This document shows, in pieces, positions 8,916 through 17,934 of a DNA stretch of 32,160 bases; within the stretch, counting starts at the first letter, position 1; every line of letters begins with the position of its first letter. Below the pieces are notes generated by a model. The model made no database searches. It saw only the letters and a list, made by a program, of their open reading frames with translations, and had not been told where the DNA came from. The stretch is taken from assembly GCA_002167845.2 (NCBI GenBank), contig NHBO02000067.1, positions 82,782-114,941 of the forward strand, written 5' to 3'. The stretch is from Phycisphaera sp. TMED9. Its GTDB lineage: Bacteria; Planctomycetota; Phycisphaerae; Phycisphaerales; SM1A02. Both the position numbers and the translations under genes were made by a program.

Positions 8916-10444
8916 CCTGCATCCTCCGCTGTTCCGGCTGCCGCCGTGACGTCCAGCGTGTTTTCCTCGATGTTCCAAGATCCGCCCAGCGCCTTGTAGA
9001 GACCGACCGCGTTTGAGGCGACCTGGCCGTTCACCACCGCAAGCTCCTGCTGCACCGCAAGCAGTTCCCGCTCCAGATTCAGAAGGGATTCGAGATCCGA
9101 GACGCCGCGGGCCAGGCGGTCCGTGGCCAGAGTCGCGGCTCGGTCGTACGACGCTTCGGCCTTGGACAGTCTCGTCTGCTCTCGAATGCTCGATCCATAC
9201 GCGACCAGCGCCGTCTCCACGTCCGCGATCGCGTTGAGAACCGTCGATTCGTAGGAAAGCAACGCCTGATACGCCTGCTCGTTTCGAACATCCACGACCG
9301 AACGAAGGCGTCCCGCGGTGAAGATCGGCCAGTTGATCTGAATCCCGAGCAACCCGCCGAGATTCCCGGGACTGACCAGTTGATCGAACTCGGTGCTGCT
9401 GTATCCGCCCTGTCCGGTCAGACGCAGCGAGGGGTACAACGACGCTTCGGCGACGCCGATGTTCGCGGCGGCCGCTCCCAACGTGCGTTCCGCGGCTCGA
9501 ATGTCAGGACGCCGTCGAATCACGTCCGCGGGAATTCCGACCGCGATGGTGTCCGGCGGCAGTGGAACCCCGAACTCCTCCGCAGTCGCGGCGAAACGGG
9601 CCAGCAGCGGACCTGCCGGCTCGGCCAGCAGGACCGAGAGGCGGTTGACCGCGGCCGCCAGTTCGTACTGCAACGACGGAAGCTTGGCTTCCGCGGTCTG
9701 CAGCTGCGCTTCGGCCTGCAGCACGGAGAAGTCGGTCACCACACCTTGTCGATACTGCTTCTTCGCCAGCGAGAGGGTCTCGCTCTGCGCTTCGATGATG
9801 CTCCGCAGGGCTTTGATCTGTCCCTGGAGCGATCTTCCTTCCATGTAACTCCGCGCGACCTCGGCACGGACCGTGATGAGCAGATCGCGGGAATTCTCGA
9901 TCTCGGCCAGCACATCGAACTCCGCGGCCTGCATCGATCGACGAACCTTTCCCCACACGTCGATCTCCCATCCGAAGTCGAGGTCGGCGCTATAGAGGTT
10001 GGTCCGTTCGGCTCCGAAGGCCGGGTTGCTGAGCTGGTTGCCCGCGGTGAATTCCGCCTCTCCTCCAGCCGTGATCTGAGGATAGAGGTCGGCGGCGGCG
10101 ATGCCGTAGCGCGATCTCGCCTCCCGGATCCGACTGGCGGCGGTTCGAAGATCAAGGTTCTTCCGCTCCGCGACCGCGATCAACTCGACCAGCATCGGAT
10201 CGTCAAAGCGCTTCCACCAGGCGCCAGGATCGACTCGTTCGCGAGAGACGCCCTCCACCAGTTCTTCGTGCCACGAGTCCGGATTGACCGAAGTCGGCGG
10301 CGTCGGATCCGGCCCGACCATGCAACCGGTCGATCCGAGGACCAGACACGCGATCGCGCCGGGAAGGGCTGAGACCTGAAACAAGCCGATTCCGGCCCGG
10401 CGCCTCGGTCTTCGGGATGCGGTTCTTCGAACTGGAGCCTTCAT
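8912..10444 (-). CDS. Outer-membrane efflux channel, NodT/OprM family lipoprotein
   Basis: A 510-residue TolC-fold protein. After an Arg-rich N-terminus and a hydrophobic stretch comes LVLGSTGCMVGPD, a likely lipoprotein cleavage site, then the NodT-family opening WWKRFDDPMLVELIAVAERK with DLRTAASRIREARSRYGIAAA. The two repeated halves with long coiled-coil helices are visible (for example SYMEGRSLQGQIKALRSII and RLARGVSDLESLLNLERELL), as is VIRRRPDIRAAERTL, a strong OprM-family signature. The start is placed at the ATG at 10444; the frame is open further upstream, but that extension is Arg/Pro-rich and would leave the lipoprotein signal internal. It is the first gene of the efflux operon and overlaps the adaptor gene by 4 nt. 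Having the channel gene first is less common than adaptor-pump-channel order. Confidence 0.93.
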   Translation of the reverse strand: MKAPVRRTASRRPRRRAGIGLFQVSALPGAIACLVLGSTGCMVGPDPTPPTSVNPDSWHEELVEGVSRERVDPGAWWKRFDDPMLVELIAVAERKNLDLRTAASRIREARSRYGIAAADLYPQITAGGEAEFTAGNQLSNPAFGAERTNLYSADLDFGWEIDVWGKVRRSMQAAEFDVLAEIENSRDLLITVRAEVARSYMEGRSLQGQIKALRSIIEAQSETLSLAKKQYRQGVVTDFSVLQAEAQLQTAEAKLPSLQYELAAAVNRLSVLLAEPAGPLLARFAATAEEFGVPLPPDTIAVGIPADVIRRRPDIRAAERTLGAAAANIGVAEASLYPSLRLTGQGGYSSTEFDQLVSPGNLGGLLGIQINWPIFTAGRLRSVVDVRNEQAYQALLSYESTVLNAIADVETALVAYGSSIREQTRLSKAEASYDRAATLATDRLARGVSDLESLLNLERELLAVQQELAVVNGQVASNAVGLYKALGGSWNIEENTLDVTAAAGTAEDAG

Positions 10445-10581
10445 GGAAGGCACGGTACTCGGCCCACCGCAACCTTGGAACCGACCGACGCCAAATCCCG
10501 ACAATCGAGCAGATCGGCCGTGAAGCCGCATGGCGTGGCATCGGTACCATTGTGGAGGCCCAAAATCCCCCGGAGCGACCT
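10445..10581. promoter_or_regulatory. Divergent intergenic region between the efflux operon and the multihaem lipoprotein gene
   Basis: These 137 bases separate two genes transcribed away from each other, so both promoters should be here or just inside the genes. I see no convincing -35/-10 pair and no long palindromic operator. A GGAG at 10572-10575 serves as the ribosome site of the rightward gene. No local TetR- or MarR-type regulator gene is present in the window. Confidence 0.35.
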
Positions 10582-13413
10582 GTGGACATCCGAAGCATGA
10601 CATATCCGAGCCTGCGTGAGCTGCCGCCCTCGAACCTCTCCGGGATTCTCGTGGGCGGGGCGGCCGTTCTTCTCGCCGGATGCGGCGAACCAGCCTCCGG
10701 CCCGACCGCGACATCAACAACGGCGACCTGGCGATCGGTTGCGGGCGAGGCCCTCGCCGCAGATTCATCCTGCACGGCATGCCACACCGCCGGACCCGAC
10801 ACCATCCGACGCCTCGGCGTCAGCCGGTCTCCGCAACTTCTTGGCGACACGGGCATCGGATCCCGGCTTTCCGCGGACGGTATTCGGCGAAGACTCGGCG
10901 CTCATGGCGGCGAACTCGGCCTCCGCATGCCAGATCTCCTCCACGGACTCGAACCCGGGGAAAAAGCCGCCGCGGTCGAGGACCTGGTCAACTTTCTGGT
11001 GAGCCAGGGAGGCCCGATCGATCCGATCGCCGGAGCGATGGAAGCCTCCTCCACACAGATCTCCCAAGGCTCCGCGCTCTGGGAGTCGGTCGGTTGCACC
11101 GCCTGCCATGGGGTCGACCCCGCGAATGCCATCGGCCTCGAAGATCTGACGACGTCCTGGACCCACGGCAGCCTGACGACCTATCTGGCCGACCCGCTGG
11201 CAGTGCATCCCGGCGGACGAATGCCGTCGCTCAACCTGACCAACGACGAAGCGTCGTCTCTCGCGGCCTATCTCCTCGCCGGCGACGGCGTACTGACGGT
11301 CGCGTCCCGTCCGGGGTTGCAACTCCACTACTTCGACGGCGACTTCGACGGGATGGGCCCCATCGAGGAGATCGGTGGCACCATCGACCCGATCCGAGTC
11401 CCGATACCCGGCGTCGGCCCTCACGTCGGCGAGGACACCTTCGGTCTTCGCCTCTCGGGCGAGATCGAGATTCCGACGACCGGCGTCTGGAACTTCTATC
11501 TCACTTCAGATGACGGCTCCGGACTGAAGATCGACGGAAAAACGATCGTCGACAACAGCGGAATCCACGGCGCCGTCATGAAGCGAGGCTCCGCCACGCT
11601 CGACGCCGGAAGGCACGCCATCGACATCGGATTCTTCGAAGCCTCCGGCGGCGAAGCCCTCTCTCTTTCCTGGAGCGGGCCCGGGATCGCTCGACAGCCG
11701 ATTCCCGCCGAAGCCTTCTTCAGCGACACCACCGTGCTCGCACCCGACTGGGCTCCCTTCGAAATCGACGAAGCGTCGGCCCAGCGAGGGATGATGCGCT
11801 TCGCGAAGACCGGGTGCGGCACCTGCCACGTCCCGGAGATGCCGAAACTCGGCGACCTCGCGAACATCGCACCGCTGTCGTCCCTGATCGCGGGCCGCGG
11901 CTGTCTCGCAGCAGAAGTCCCGGCAGCCGCTCCGGACTTTGGATTCACCGCGACCGAACGAAGCCTGCTCGACGAGTTGATTTCCAACGTCGCCGCCCTC
12001 GAAGAGCCGCTTCCCGCCGATCTCGCCGTGGCGCACACCATGACCCGACTGAACTGCATCGCCTGCCACGCGCGACCGGACGTCGGCGGGCCGACCACCG
12101 AAGCCCTCACGCGATTCGCCGCGAATGACGAAGCAGAGCTCGGTGACGAAGGGCGCATCCCGCCTTCTCTCGACGACGTCGGCAACAAGCTCCAACTCAA
12201 CGCGTTGCGAAACACGCTGGCCAATGGCGAAAAAGTCCGGCCGTACATGAAGGCTCGGATGCCGGTCTTCGGCGCCGAGCAGACCGATGACCTCGTGGTG
12301 CACTTCGTCGCCGCCGACGCCATCGCCGCTGATGGACGCGAGCCGGTCTTCGACGAGGCCCGGGTCGCGGCCGGCCACGCGCTCACCGGAGTCGATGGCG
12401 TCTCATGCGTCCAATGCCACACCGTCGCCGGACATCCCGCCCTGGGCGTCCCCGCAGTCGATCTCGCCTCGATGCACGCCCGAATTCGTCCCGGCTGGTT
12501 CCGCAAGCACCTTCTTGATCCTCAGAAGACCAACCCTGGGACCCGCATGACCGCGTTCTGGGGCAACGGCGGCACCGAACGAATCTTCCCCGAGCACCTC
12601 GGCGGCGATCCCACGAAACAAGTCGACGCGATCCGCACCTATCTCTCGCTCGGCGAATCGATGCCGCTCCCTTCGGGCGTGGTACCGGATGCCGGCGAGT
12701 ACGCACTGGTACCGATCGATGAACCGATCCTCTTCGGAACGTTCATGCGGGACGTGAGCCCGAGAACGATCGCCGTCGGTCTTCCCGAAAACGTTCACTA
12801 CGCCTGGGATGCGGAGCATGCCCGACTCGCCAAGGCCTGGCGTGGAGGATTCATGGATGCGGAGGGAACCTGGCGAGGGCGCGCCGGTCAACTGGAACGC
12901 CCCGAAGGCCGATCGACCCTCCAGATGCCCGCCGGCCCCGCGATCGCCGTTCTCTCGACCCGTGACGAAGCCTGGCCATCTCCGTTCAACCGCGACGCGG
13001 CGGGAATCCGGAACGGTGCATGGCGATTCGCAGGAACCACCCGTGACCGCGACCGACGCCCCGCCTTCAACAGCGAACTCGACGGCGTCCGCATCACCGA
13101 GACTCCGATACCGCGTCTGGCAGAAGGCGGCACGCGACTCGTTCGGCGATTCACCGTCGGAAGCGACGAAGGAAGAGGCGACCTCTACATGCGAGCCGCG
13201 GTGGCCACATCGATCGACCCCGTCGGTGGTGAAGGCCGAGAACGGGTCTGGACCATCAACGGCGAACGCATGATCCGAATCAACGGCGCCGAGTCATTCG
13301 TCCGACCGCTGCCCGGCGGCGGCGCAGAACTTCTCGTGAAGGTCCCCCTCAGCATGGTCGGACGCGAGGACGTCGCATTCGAAGGCGTCTTCGACGTCGA
13401 AATGTCGTGGTGA
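10582..13413 (+). CDS. Five-haem c-type cytochrome lipoprotein with a PA14 domain and DUF6797-like C-terminus
   Basis: A 943-residue exported protein. The signal ends in the lipobox AAVLLAGC (Cys34). Haem c sites CTACH (64-68) and CTACH (172-176) precede a PA14 domain at about 246-377 (YFDGDF ... GVWNFYLTSDDGSGLKIDGK ... LSLSWSGPG). Three more follow: CGTCH (412-416), CIACH (492-496) and CVQCH (609-613). The last third, including SPRTIAVGLPENVHYAWDAE and LAKAWRGGFMD, resembles DUF6797. Start: GTG at 10582 has GGAG with a 6-nt spacer; the ATG at 10597 also keeps the full signal peptide. The cytochrome parts probably accept electrons from a dehydrogenase, and PA14 usually binds carbohydrate. 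The next gene encodes a fitting dehydrogenase partner. The exact substrate is unknown. Confidence 0.88.
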   Translation: MDIRSMTYPSLRELPPSNLSGILVGGAAVLLAGCGEPASGPTATSTTATWRSVAGEALAADSSCTACHTAGPDTIRRLGVSRSPQLLGDTGIGSRLSADGIRRRLGAHGGELGLRMPDLLHGLEPGEKAAAVEDLVNFLVSQGGPIDPIAGAMEASSTQISQGSALWESVGCTACHGVDPANAIGLEDLTTSWTHGSLTTYLADPLAVHPGGRMPSLNLTNDEASSLAAYLLAGDGVLTVASRPGLQLHYFDGDFDGMGPIEEIGGTIDPIRVPIPGVGPHVGEDTFGLRLSGEIEIPTTGVWNFYLTSDDGSGLKIDGKTIVDNSGIHGAVMKRGSATLDAGRHAIDIGFFEASGGEALSLSWSGPGIARQPIPAEAFFSDTTVLAPDWAPFEIDEASAQRGMMRFAKTGCGTCHVPEMPKLGDLANIAPLSSLIAGRGCLAAEVPAAAPDFGFTATERSLLDELISNVAALEEPLPADLAVAHTMTRLNCIACHARPDVGGPTTEALTRFAANDEAELGDEGRIPPSLDDVGNKLQLNALRNTLANGEKVRPYMKARMPVFGAEQTDDLVVHFVAADAIAADGREPVFDEARVAAGHALTGVDGVSCVQCHTVAGHPALGVPAVDLASMHARIRPGWFRKHLLDPQKTNPGTRMTAFWGNGGTERIFPEHLGGDPTKQVDAIRTYLSLGESMPLPSGVVPDAGEYALVPIDEPILFGTFMRDVSPRTIAVGLPENVHYAWDAEHARLAKAWRGGFMDAEGTWRGRAGQLERPEGRSTLQMPAGPAIAVLSTRDEAWPSPFNRDAAGIRNGAWRFAGTTRDRDRRPAFNSELDGVRITETPIPRLAEGGTRLVRRFTVGSDEGRGDLYMRAAVATSIDPVGGEGRERVWTINGERMIRINGAESFVRPLPGGGAELLVKVPLSMVGREDVAFEGVFDVEMSW

Positions 13414-13475
13414 TGCGGCACGACGACCCTTCCATCGAACACGCACACCCGATCGATCCGAGCCTGGAGCGAAAC

Positions 13476-15089
13476 ATGAAACAGCCGAACCCCCACCCGA
13501 GTCGCCCGATCCCGACGGCATGCCGCCTGCGAACCCTCGTCTGCGTCACCATGCTCACGTCGGCCGCGGTCGCTGGAGACGAGTCCGACTACTGGCGCTT
13601 CATCGACGTGCCGGAACCCGACGGCGTGGTGCACGAAGTCGGCGGCATTCTTCCTCTGGGCGGCGGACGCGTGATGACTTCCACTCGCCGGGGCGACGTC
13701 TGGATCATCGAGAACGCCCACGACCCGGCACCTTCCATCGCGGTACTGGCGGGAACTCCGGAAGACGAGGCCACCGCGAACGACCCCCACCGCGTGCGGT
13801 TCATCAAATACACCGACGGCCTTCAAGAGCCCCTCGGGCTCGCGGTTCATCCAGTGGACGACGCGAAACGCCGAGCCGCCATCGCGGCGGGCGAATCCTG
13901 GAACGGCCCCGTGTACGTCGCACAACGAGGCGAAGTCTCGCGAATGGCCGATGACGACGGCGACTGGCGGGCCGATCGAATCGAAACGATCTGCGACGAC
14001 TGGGCGATCAGCGGCAACTACCACGAGTACACCTTCGGACCGGTCTTCGAAGCCGACGGCGATCTCTGGCTGACCTTGAATCGACCGTTCGGAAGCGAGC
14101 CGTTCGGCAAGAAGGACTGGCGAGGATGGGCGATGCGGATCGACGGCGACGGCGTGATGCACCCAGAAGCCGCGGGATTGCGATCACCATGCGGCGTCGC
14201 GATGGGCCCGGACTCGAACATCTACTACACGGACAACCAGGGCGAATGGTGCGGCGCCAGCAAGATGTCAATCATCGAACGCGGCGACTTCCATGGACAC
14301 CCGTGGGGCGTCGCGAGCACCAAGCGCCCGGAGTCACTCGTCGAGTTTCCGGGCGAGATCCCGGACGGCATTCCGATGCCGGAAGCCGCGAAGCGAATCC
14401 CCAACTTCAAACTCCCGGTCGTCTGGTTTCCGTATGACAAGTGCGGAAAGAGCCCCGGGGAAGTTCTCTGGGACACCGAGGGCACGCTCGGGCCGTTCTT
14501 CAAGGGCCAGGCGTTCATGGGCGACCAGCATCACGCCGCGGTCTACCGGATCTTCACCGAAGAGGTGAACGGCCACGTCCAGGGCGCCGTTTTCCCGTTC
14601 CGAAACGGTTTCGAGTGTGGGATCATCCGCGTGAAACTCGGCGAAGACGGTTCCTTGATCGCCGGAATGACCAACCGGGGATGGGGCTCGAAGGGAAATC
14701 GCCCCTACGGCATGCAGCGGCTCGAGTGGACCGGCGAGACACCATTCGAGATCCGGACCATGGAAGCGACGCCCGAAGGATTCCGGCTCACCTTCACGCG
14801 ACCCGCGGACCCTGCGACCGCAAGCGAACCTTCGAACTACTCGATGAAGAGCTACACCTACCTGCTCCACTCGCCCTATGGAAGCCCGGAGACCGACACC
14901 GCTCCGGTGACCGTCAAGCTCGCGCAGGTCTCCGGCGACAACCTGACCGTGAATCTGATCTGCGAGCCTCTTCGTGCCGGATACGTGCACGAACTTCGTC
15001 TCGACGGGGTCCGGGACGAGGCTGGCGAACCGCTTCTTCATCCCGATGCGTACTACACGTTGATCGAGATCCCGAAGACCGGCGACTGA
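13476..15089 (+). CDS. Exported Pirellula/Verrucomicrobium-type dehydrogenase domain protein (beta-propeller, sorbosone-dehydrogenase-like)
   Basis: A 537-residue protein with a Sec signal: a basic start, LVCVTMLTSAAVAG and likely cleavage after AVA. The body is a predicted six-bladed propeller with repeats of the kind GGGRVMTSTRRGDVWIIEN, GPVYVAQRGEVSRMADDDGD and GPVFEADGDLWLTLN. The phrase MADDDGDWRADRIETI is typical of the membrane-bound dehydrogenase domain described for Pirellula and Verrucomicrobium and related to PQQ-dependent glucose/sorbosone dehydrogenases. There is no CXXCH in this protein, so electrons would have to leave through a partner, most simply the multihaem lipoprotein encoded 62 nt upstream; in many relatives both are one polypeptide. 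The ATG at 13476 has GGAG with a 6-nt spacer. The cofactor (PQQ or none) and substrate are not shown by the sequence. Confidence 0.82.
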   Translation: MKQPNPHPSRPIPTACRLRTLVCVTMLTSAAVAGDESDYWRFIDVPEPDGVVHEVGGILPLGGGRVMTSTRRGDVWIIENAHDPAPSIAVLAGTPEDEATANDPHRVRFIKYTDGLQEPLGLAVHPVDDAKRRAAIAAGESWNGPVYVAQRGEVSRMADDDGDWRADRIETICDDWAISGNYHEYTFGPVFEADGDLWLTLNRPFGSEPFGKKDWRGWAMRIDGDGVMHPEAAGLRSPCGVAMGPDSNIYYTDNQGEWCGASKMSIIERGDFHGHPWGVASTKRPESLVEFPGEIPDGIPMPEAAKRIPNFKLPVVWFPYDKCGKSPGEVLWDTEGTLGPFFKGQAFMGDQHHAAVYRIFTEEVNGHVQGAVFPFRNGFECGIIRVKLGEDGSLIAGMTNRGWGSKGNRPYGMQRLEWTGETPFEIRTMEATPEGFRLTFTRPADPATASEPSNYSMKSYTYLLHSPYGSPETDTAPVTVKLAQVSGDNLTVNLICEPLRAGYVHELRLDGVRDEAGEPLLHPDAYYTLIEIPKTGD

Positions 15090-15105
15090 ACCGCAAGGAG
15101 ACTCC

Positions 15106-15585
15106 ATGCCGGAAGACGTGAAGTTCATGCAGCGAGCGATCGAGCTCGCCCGCCACAACGCCCTCGAGGCGAAGGCGGGCGGCCCCTTCGGCTGCGTCAT
15201 CGTCCGAGACGGCGAGATCATCGCCGAGGGTGCGAACCAGGTACTCGCGGACCGGGACCCCACCGCCCACGCGGAGGTCGTCGCGATCCGCGCCGCATCG
15301 AAGGCGCTCGGCAGTCACGTCCTCGAAGGATGCACGGTCTACACCACTGGCGAGCCATGCCCCATGTGCTACGCCGCCTGCTGGTGGGCACGCGTGGCTT
15401 CCATTCGCTTCGCTTCGAATCACGATGACGCACTGGAGTTCGGCGGGTTCGACGACCGGCACATCAACGACGCGCTGGCCCTTCCCGGAGACGCTCGCCC
15501 TCTGCCCTCCACCGAACTCTGCCGAGCCGACATGCTCGAAGTCTGGCGGGCCTACCAGGCGATGCCGGATCGCATTCACTACTGA
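15106..15585 (+). CDS. guaD: Guanine deaminase-like nucleoside/nucleobase deaminase
   Basis: A 159-residue cytidine-deaminase-fold enzyme, the usual length of bacterial GuaD. Zinc ligands and the proton-shuttle Glu are in PTAHAEVVAIR (His55, Glu57) and GEPCPMC (Cys85, Cys88). Features closer to GuaD than to the tRNA adenosine deaminase TadA are GGPFGCVIVRDG, the FGGFDDRHIND segment and the short C-terminal tail ending in IHY. It is expected to hydrolyse guanine to xanthine and ammonia in the cytoplasm. AAGGAG lies 5 nt before the ATG. It follows the dehydrogenase gene by only 16 nt on the same strand and may be cotranscribed, though no metabolic link is obvious. Another nucleobase or nucleoside substrate remains possible. 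Confidence 0.8.
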   Translation: MPEDVKFMQRAIELARHNALEAKAGGPFGCVIVRDGEIIAEGANQVLADRDPTAHAEVVAIRAASKALGSHVLEGCTVYTTGEPCPMCYAACWWARVASIRFASNHDDALEFGGFDDRHINDALALPGDARPLPSTELCRADMLEVWRAYQAMPDRIHY

Positions 15586-15590
15586 CCGAA

Positions 15591-15616
15591 CCAAACGGAC
15601 GAACACTCCGTTCTGG
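15591..15616. terminator. Candidate bidirectional hairpin between convergent genes
   Basis: CCAAACGGA pairs with TCCGTT-C-TGG across a 7-nt loop, giving a 9-bp stem with one bulged base. It sits exactly between the stop of the deaminase gene (15585) and the stop of the oppositely transcribed gene (15622), where a shared terminator is expected. There is no T-run on either side. Confidence 0.4.
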
Positions 15617-15621
15617 AAGCA

Positions 15622-17808
15622 TCACGTCGCCGAGTCGGACGCGGTCGCCGCTTCGAGTTCGGCGACGGTCGGAACCGGTCGTCCCGCGAATCCGCACAGC
15701 ACCACGAAGGCCGGGTCGACCGACTTCTTTCGCCCGACCACCAGCAATTCGTGTCCCGCAAACGACGTCAACAATGCTTCGGCCCACGCTTTTCGTTGCC
15801 GGCCCGACTTCACCGACCTTCCCCACGCACGCATCATGCCCGCGAACCGCTGGGACGTCCGCTTGATCTTCGTCCGCTCCGGCGCCCCGAGGTACTCGAC
15901 CGATGCCACCCGGCATTCCTCAAGAAAAACGTCACCGCCCAGATCCTTCCAACATCGGGCCAGCAACCGGGCGTTCTCGCATCCCTGACGATCGAGCTCT
16001 TCGAGAAGTCGTTCATTCGCCGCCTTCGTCGCCGGGGATGGAAGCGCCAGAATCCTGGCGTGGGCGAGATCCCGCACCGTTCGCCGATACAGCTCGAATT
16101 CCTTGGCCACGTACCGTTCGAACCCCACCTCGAACACATCGAGAAGCTCGACCGCGGTCATGGCGTCCGGCGCGGCGGCGATGATCCCGTCGACCAGAGG
16201 CAACGCGAAGGGGTTCGTCTTCATGGCCTCCCGCATCCATCGAACGCACTGACGAGATCGTGACGCCTCGTCGAGGGCATCCCACGCACGACGAAGCACC
16301 ATCGCGTCGATGAACGCTTCGGAGTCATGATTCACCGCCCATGCGATCGACTGGTGGAACACCATCGGGCGCCGTCCCCCGACATCGTCGTAGTTCCATC
16401 CGGCATGCACGGTGGTGACTTCATCGCCCCCCGTGGCGTATTGCCCGCCTCGGCAACGGAAGCGACCGGTCACCGGATCCTGCTCCATGAAGACGATCGC
16501 GCAGTGGCCGGGCTGGCCGGCGGTCGATGCTGGAACGCCGCAGATCCGATGGGTCCGGGCCCCGATGTTTCCCATGGTGCCGCAGACACCCCCGTCCTTC
16601 CACATCATCTGAATCGACCCGTAGCTGAACGGAAATGGCGATACCCGTCGAGCCGACTGCATGTCGAACTGCTGGGCGATCCCGCCGATGTACTCGCCAT
16701 AGGTCCGGAACTCGCCTTCATCGCGATACTTGCTCCAGATCTCCTCCCGCTCCCGGAGCGGCTGATCATCGGCGGCCAGCATCATCAGAATCGGCCATGG
16801 CGCCTCGAGCGGGAATCGCGGCCAGACTCGATCGGTACCGGAGAAGTCGTGGCGATGATTCCGAATGAACCACGCCATGGATTCACTCGGGGTCGGGGCG
16901 GCATCCCGCTCCCGGGGCATGCGCCCCTTCGCGCGGTACGCGTCGTGGAAGAGATCGTGCGCCGCCTTGATCGAGGCACGGACCTTCTTGTCGCGAACCG
17001 CGGCGGTCGACTTCCGATGAACCACTCCGTCGCCGCAATCCAGCGAGATCTCGGGATGCCCGTTGTCCGCCATCCAGGCGTTGAATTCACCTTGCAGTTC
17101 CGCGGAAGCGATGACATCGGCCCCGACGAGCCCCCGCTCGATCATCTTGCGGATCTTGACCGGCTTTCCACGGGGCTTTGCGATCCCGCGATCGTCGTAC
17201 TCGAGGGGCGGAAGTTCCTTGACCTCGACTTCCACCTGAATCAGGGGGTGATCTTCGAGGAAGTTGATCACATGATCAAAAGCGTCGAGCTCACGAGCCG
17301 CATCCTTCGTGTCCACCGGGATCCGCGGATCTCCCGGGCACTCGAGCACCAGTGGCGAACGTGCGGAGACATCGGGAAGGTCATCGCCGGGCCGCCCGGT
17401 GTCGCCGTCGTTCCATCCCGATGCCTTTCGATCGGAGGAGGCATATGAACCGGCCATCGCAAAGGCGAGGGCCAGCTGGGTGTGCTCTTCTCGAACGGCC
17501 TGCGTGCCGAGATCGATCTCCAGAGAACGAAGCGCCAGCAGAACGGGAAGTGGATCCTTGCGACAACCGTAGACCGACGCCTTGAGCATTCGATCTCCAT
17601 CGATCCAGGCGAGAAAGTCGGGTGGCAGTTCGATCCCGCGTTCGCGACACCTCGCGAGCGTCTCCTTCCGGGCGTCGGCGACATGCCTGGCGGCGATTCG
17701 ATCGAATGCATCGGGCGCGGCGATCGCGGAATCGCCGATCGGCAGCAACATCCCGAATGCCACCACGGAAACGCGAAGCCGTTCGGTGAATCCGAGGCGA
17801 TACGACAT
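15622..17808 (-). CDS. Exported protein with a possible transglutaminase-like Cys/His core, function unknown
   Basis: A 728-residue protein whose start is fixed by AGGAG 6 nt before the ATG at 17808. The N-terminus carries a Sec-type signal (VSVVAFGMLLPIGDSAIAAP, cleavage near residue 31). I do not recognise the whole protein. The segment GGVCGTMGNIGARTHRICGV, shortly followed by PASTAGQPGHCAIVF, has the arrangement of papain/transglutaminase-like folds: a Cys at a helix start (Cys409), then a GxPA strand and a strand with GH (His435). A third catalytic Asp/Asn cannot be assigned by eye. The C-terminal 250 residues look helical and rich in Arg, Leu and Ala. A peptidase, transglutaminase or non-catalytic peptide-binding role are all possible. 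It converges with the deaminase gene and does not clearly belong to an operon. Confidence 0.7.
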   Translation of the reverse strand: MSYRLGFTERLRVSVVAFGMLLPIGDSAIAAPDAFDRIAARHVADARKETLARCRERGIELPPDFLAWIDGDRMLKASVYGCRKDPLPVLLALRSLEIDLGTQAVREEHTQLALAFAMAGSYASSDRKASGWNDGDTGRPGDDLPDVSARSPLVLECPGDPRIPVDTKDAARELDAFDHVINFLEDHPLIQVEVEVKELPPLEYDDRGIAKPRGKPVKIRKMIERGLVGADVIASAELQGEFNAWMADNGHPEISLDCGDGVVHRKSTAAVRDKKVRASIKAAHDLFHDAYRAKGRMPRERDAAPTPSESMAWFIRNHRHDFSGTDRVWPRFPLEAPWPILMMLAADDQPLREREEIWSKYRDEGEFRTYGEYIGGIAQQFDMQSARRVSPFPFSYGSIQMMWKDGGVCGTMGNIGARTHRICGVPASTAGQPGHCAIVFMEQDPVTGRFRCRGGQYATGGDEVTTVHAGWNYDDVGGRRPMVFHQSIAWAVNHDSEAFIDAMVLRRAWDALDEASRSRQCVRWMREAMKTNPFALPLVDGIIAAAPDAMTAVELLDVFEVGFERYVAKEFELYRRTVRDLAHARILALPSPATKAANERLLEELDRQGCENARLLARCWKDLGGDVFLEECRVASVEYLGAPERTKIKRTSQRFAGMMRAWGRSVKSGRQRKAWAEALLTSFAGHELLVVGRKKSVDPAFVVLCGFAGRPVPTVAELEAATASDSAT

Positions 17809-17934
17809 GGAATGCTCCTGGGATGAACTCGGATCCGGGCGACAAGCCGGGGGCCGAACCATCGAGTCGAACCGGATCAAGTCTGCCATAGATCCTCGCC
17901 CGGAGCCAGCCTGAAACGGCAGGCCCTTCGGGAA

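Noticed and set aside
4448-10444. The RND pump as the exporter of the polyene product
   Set aside because: It lies more than 10 kb away, separated by unrelated genes on both strands, and is a typical multidrug-type pump.
17909-17924. A 5-bp inverted repeat (GCCTG/CAGGC) just past the aminotransferase stop
   Set aside because: The stem is short and no T-run follows, so it is likely by chance at this GC content.
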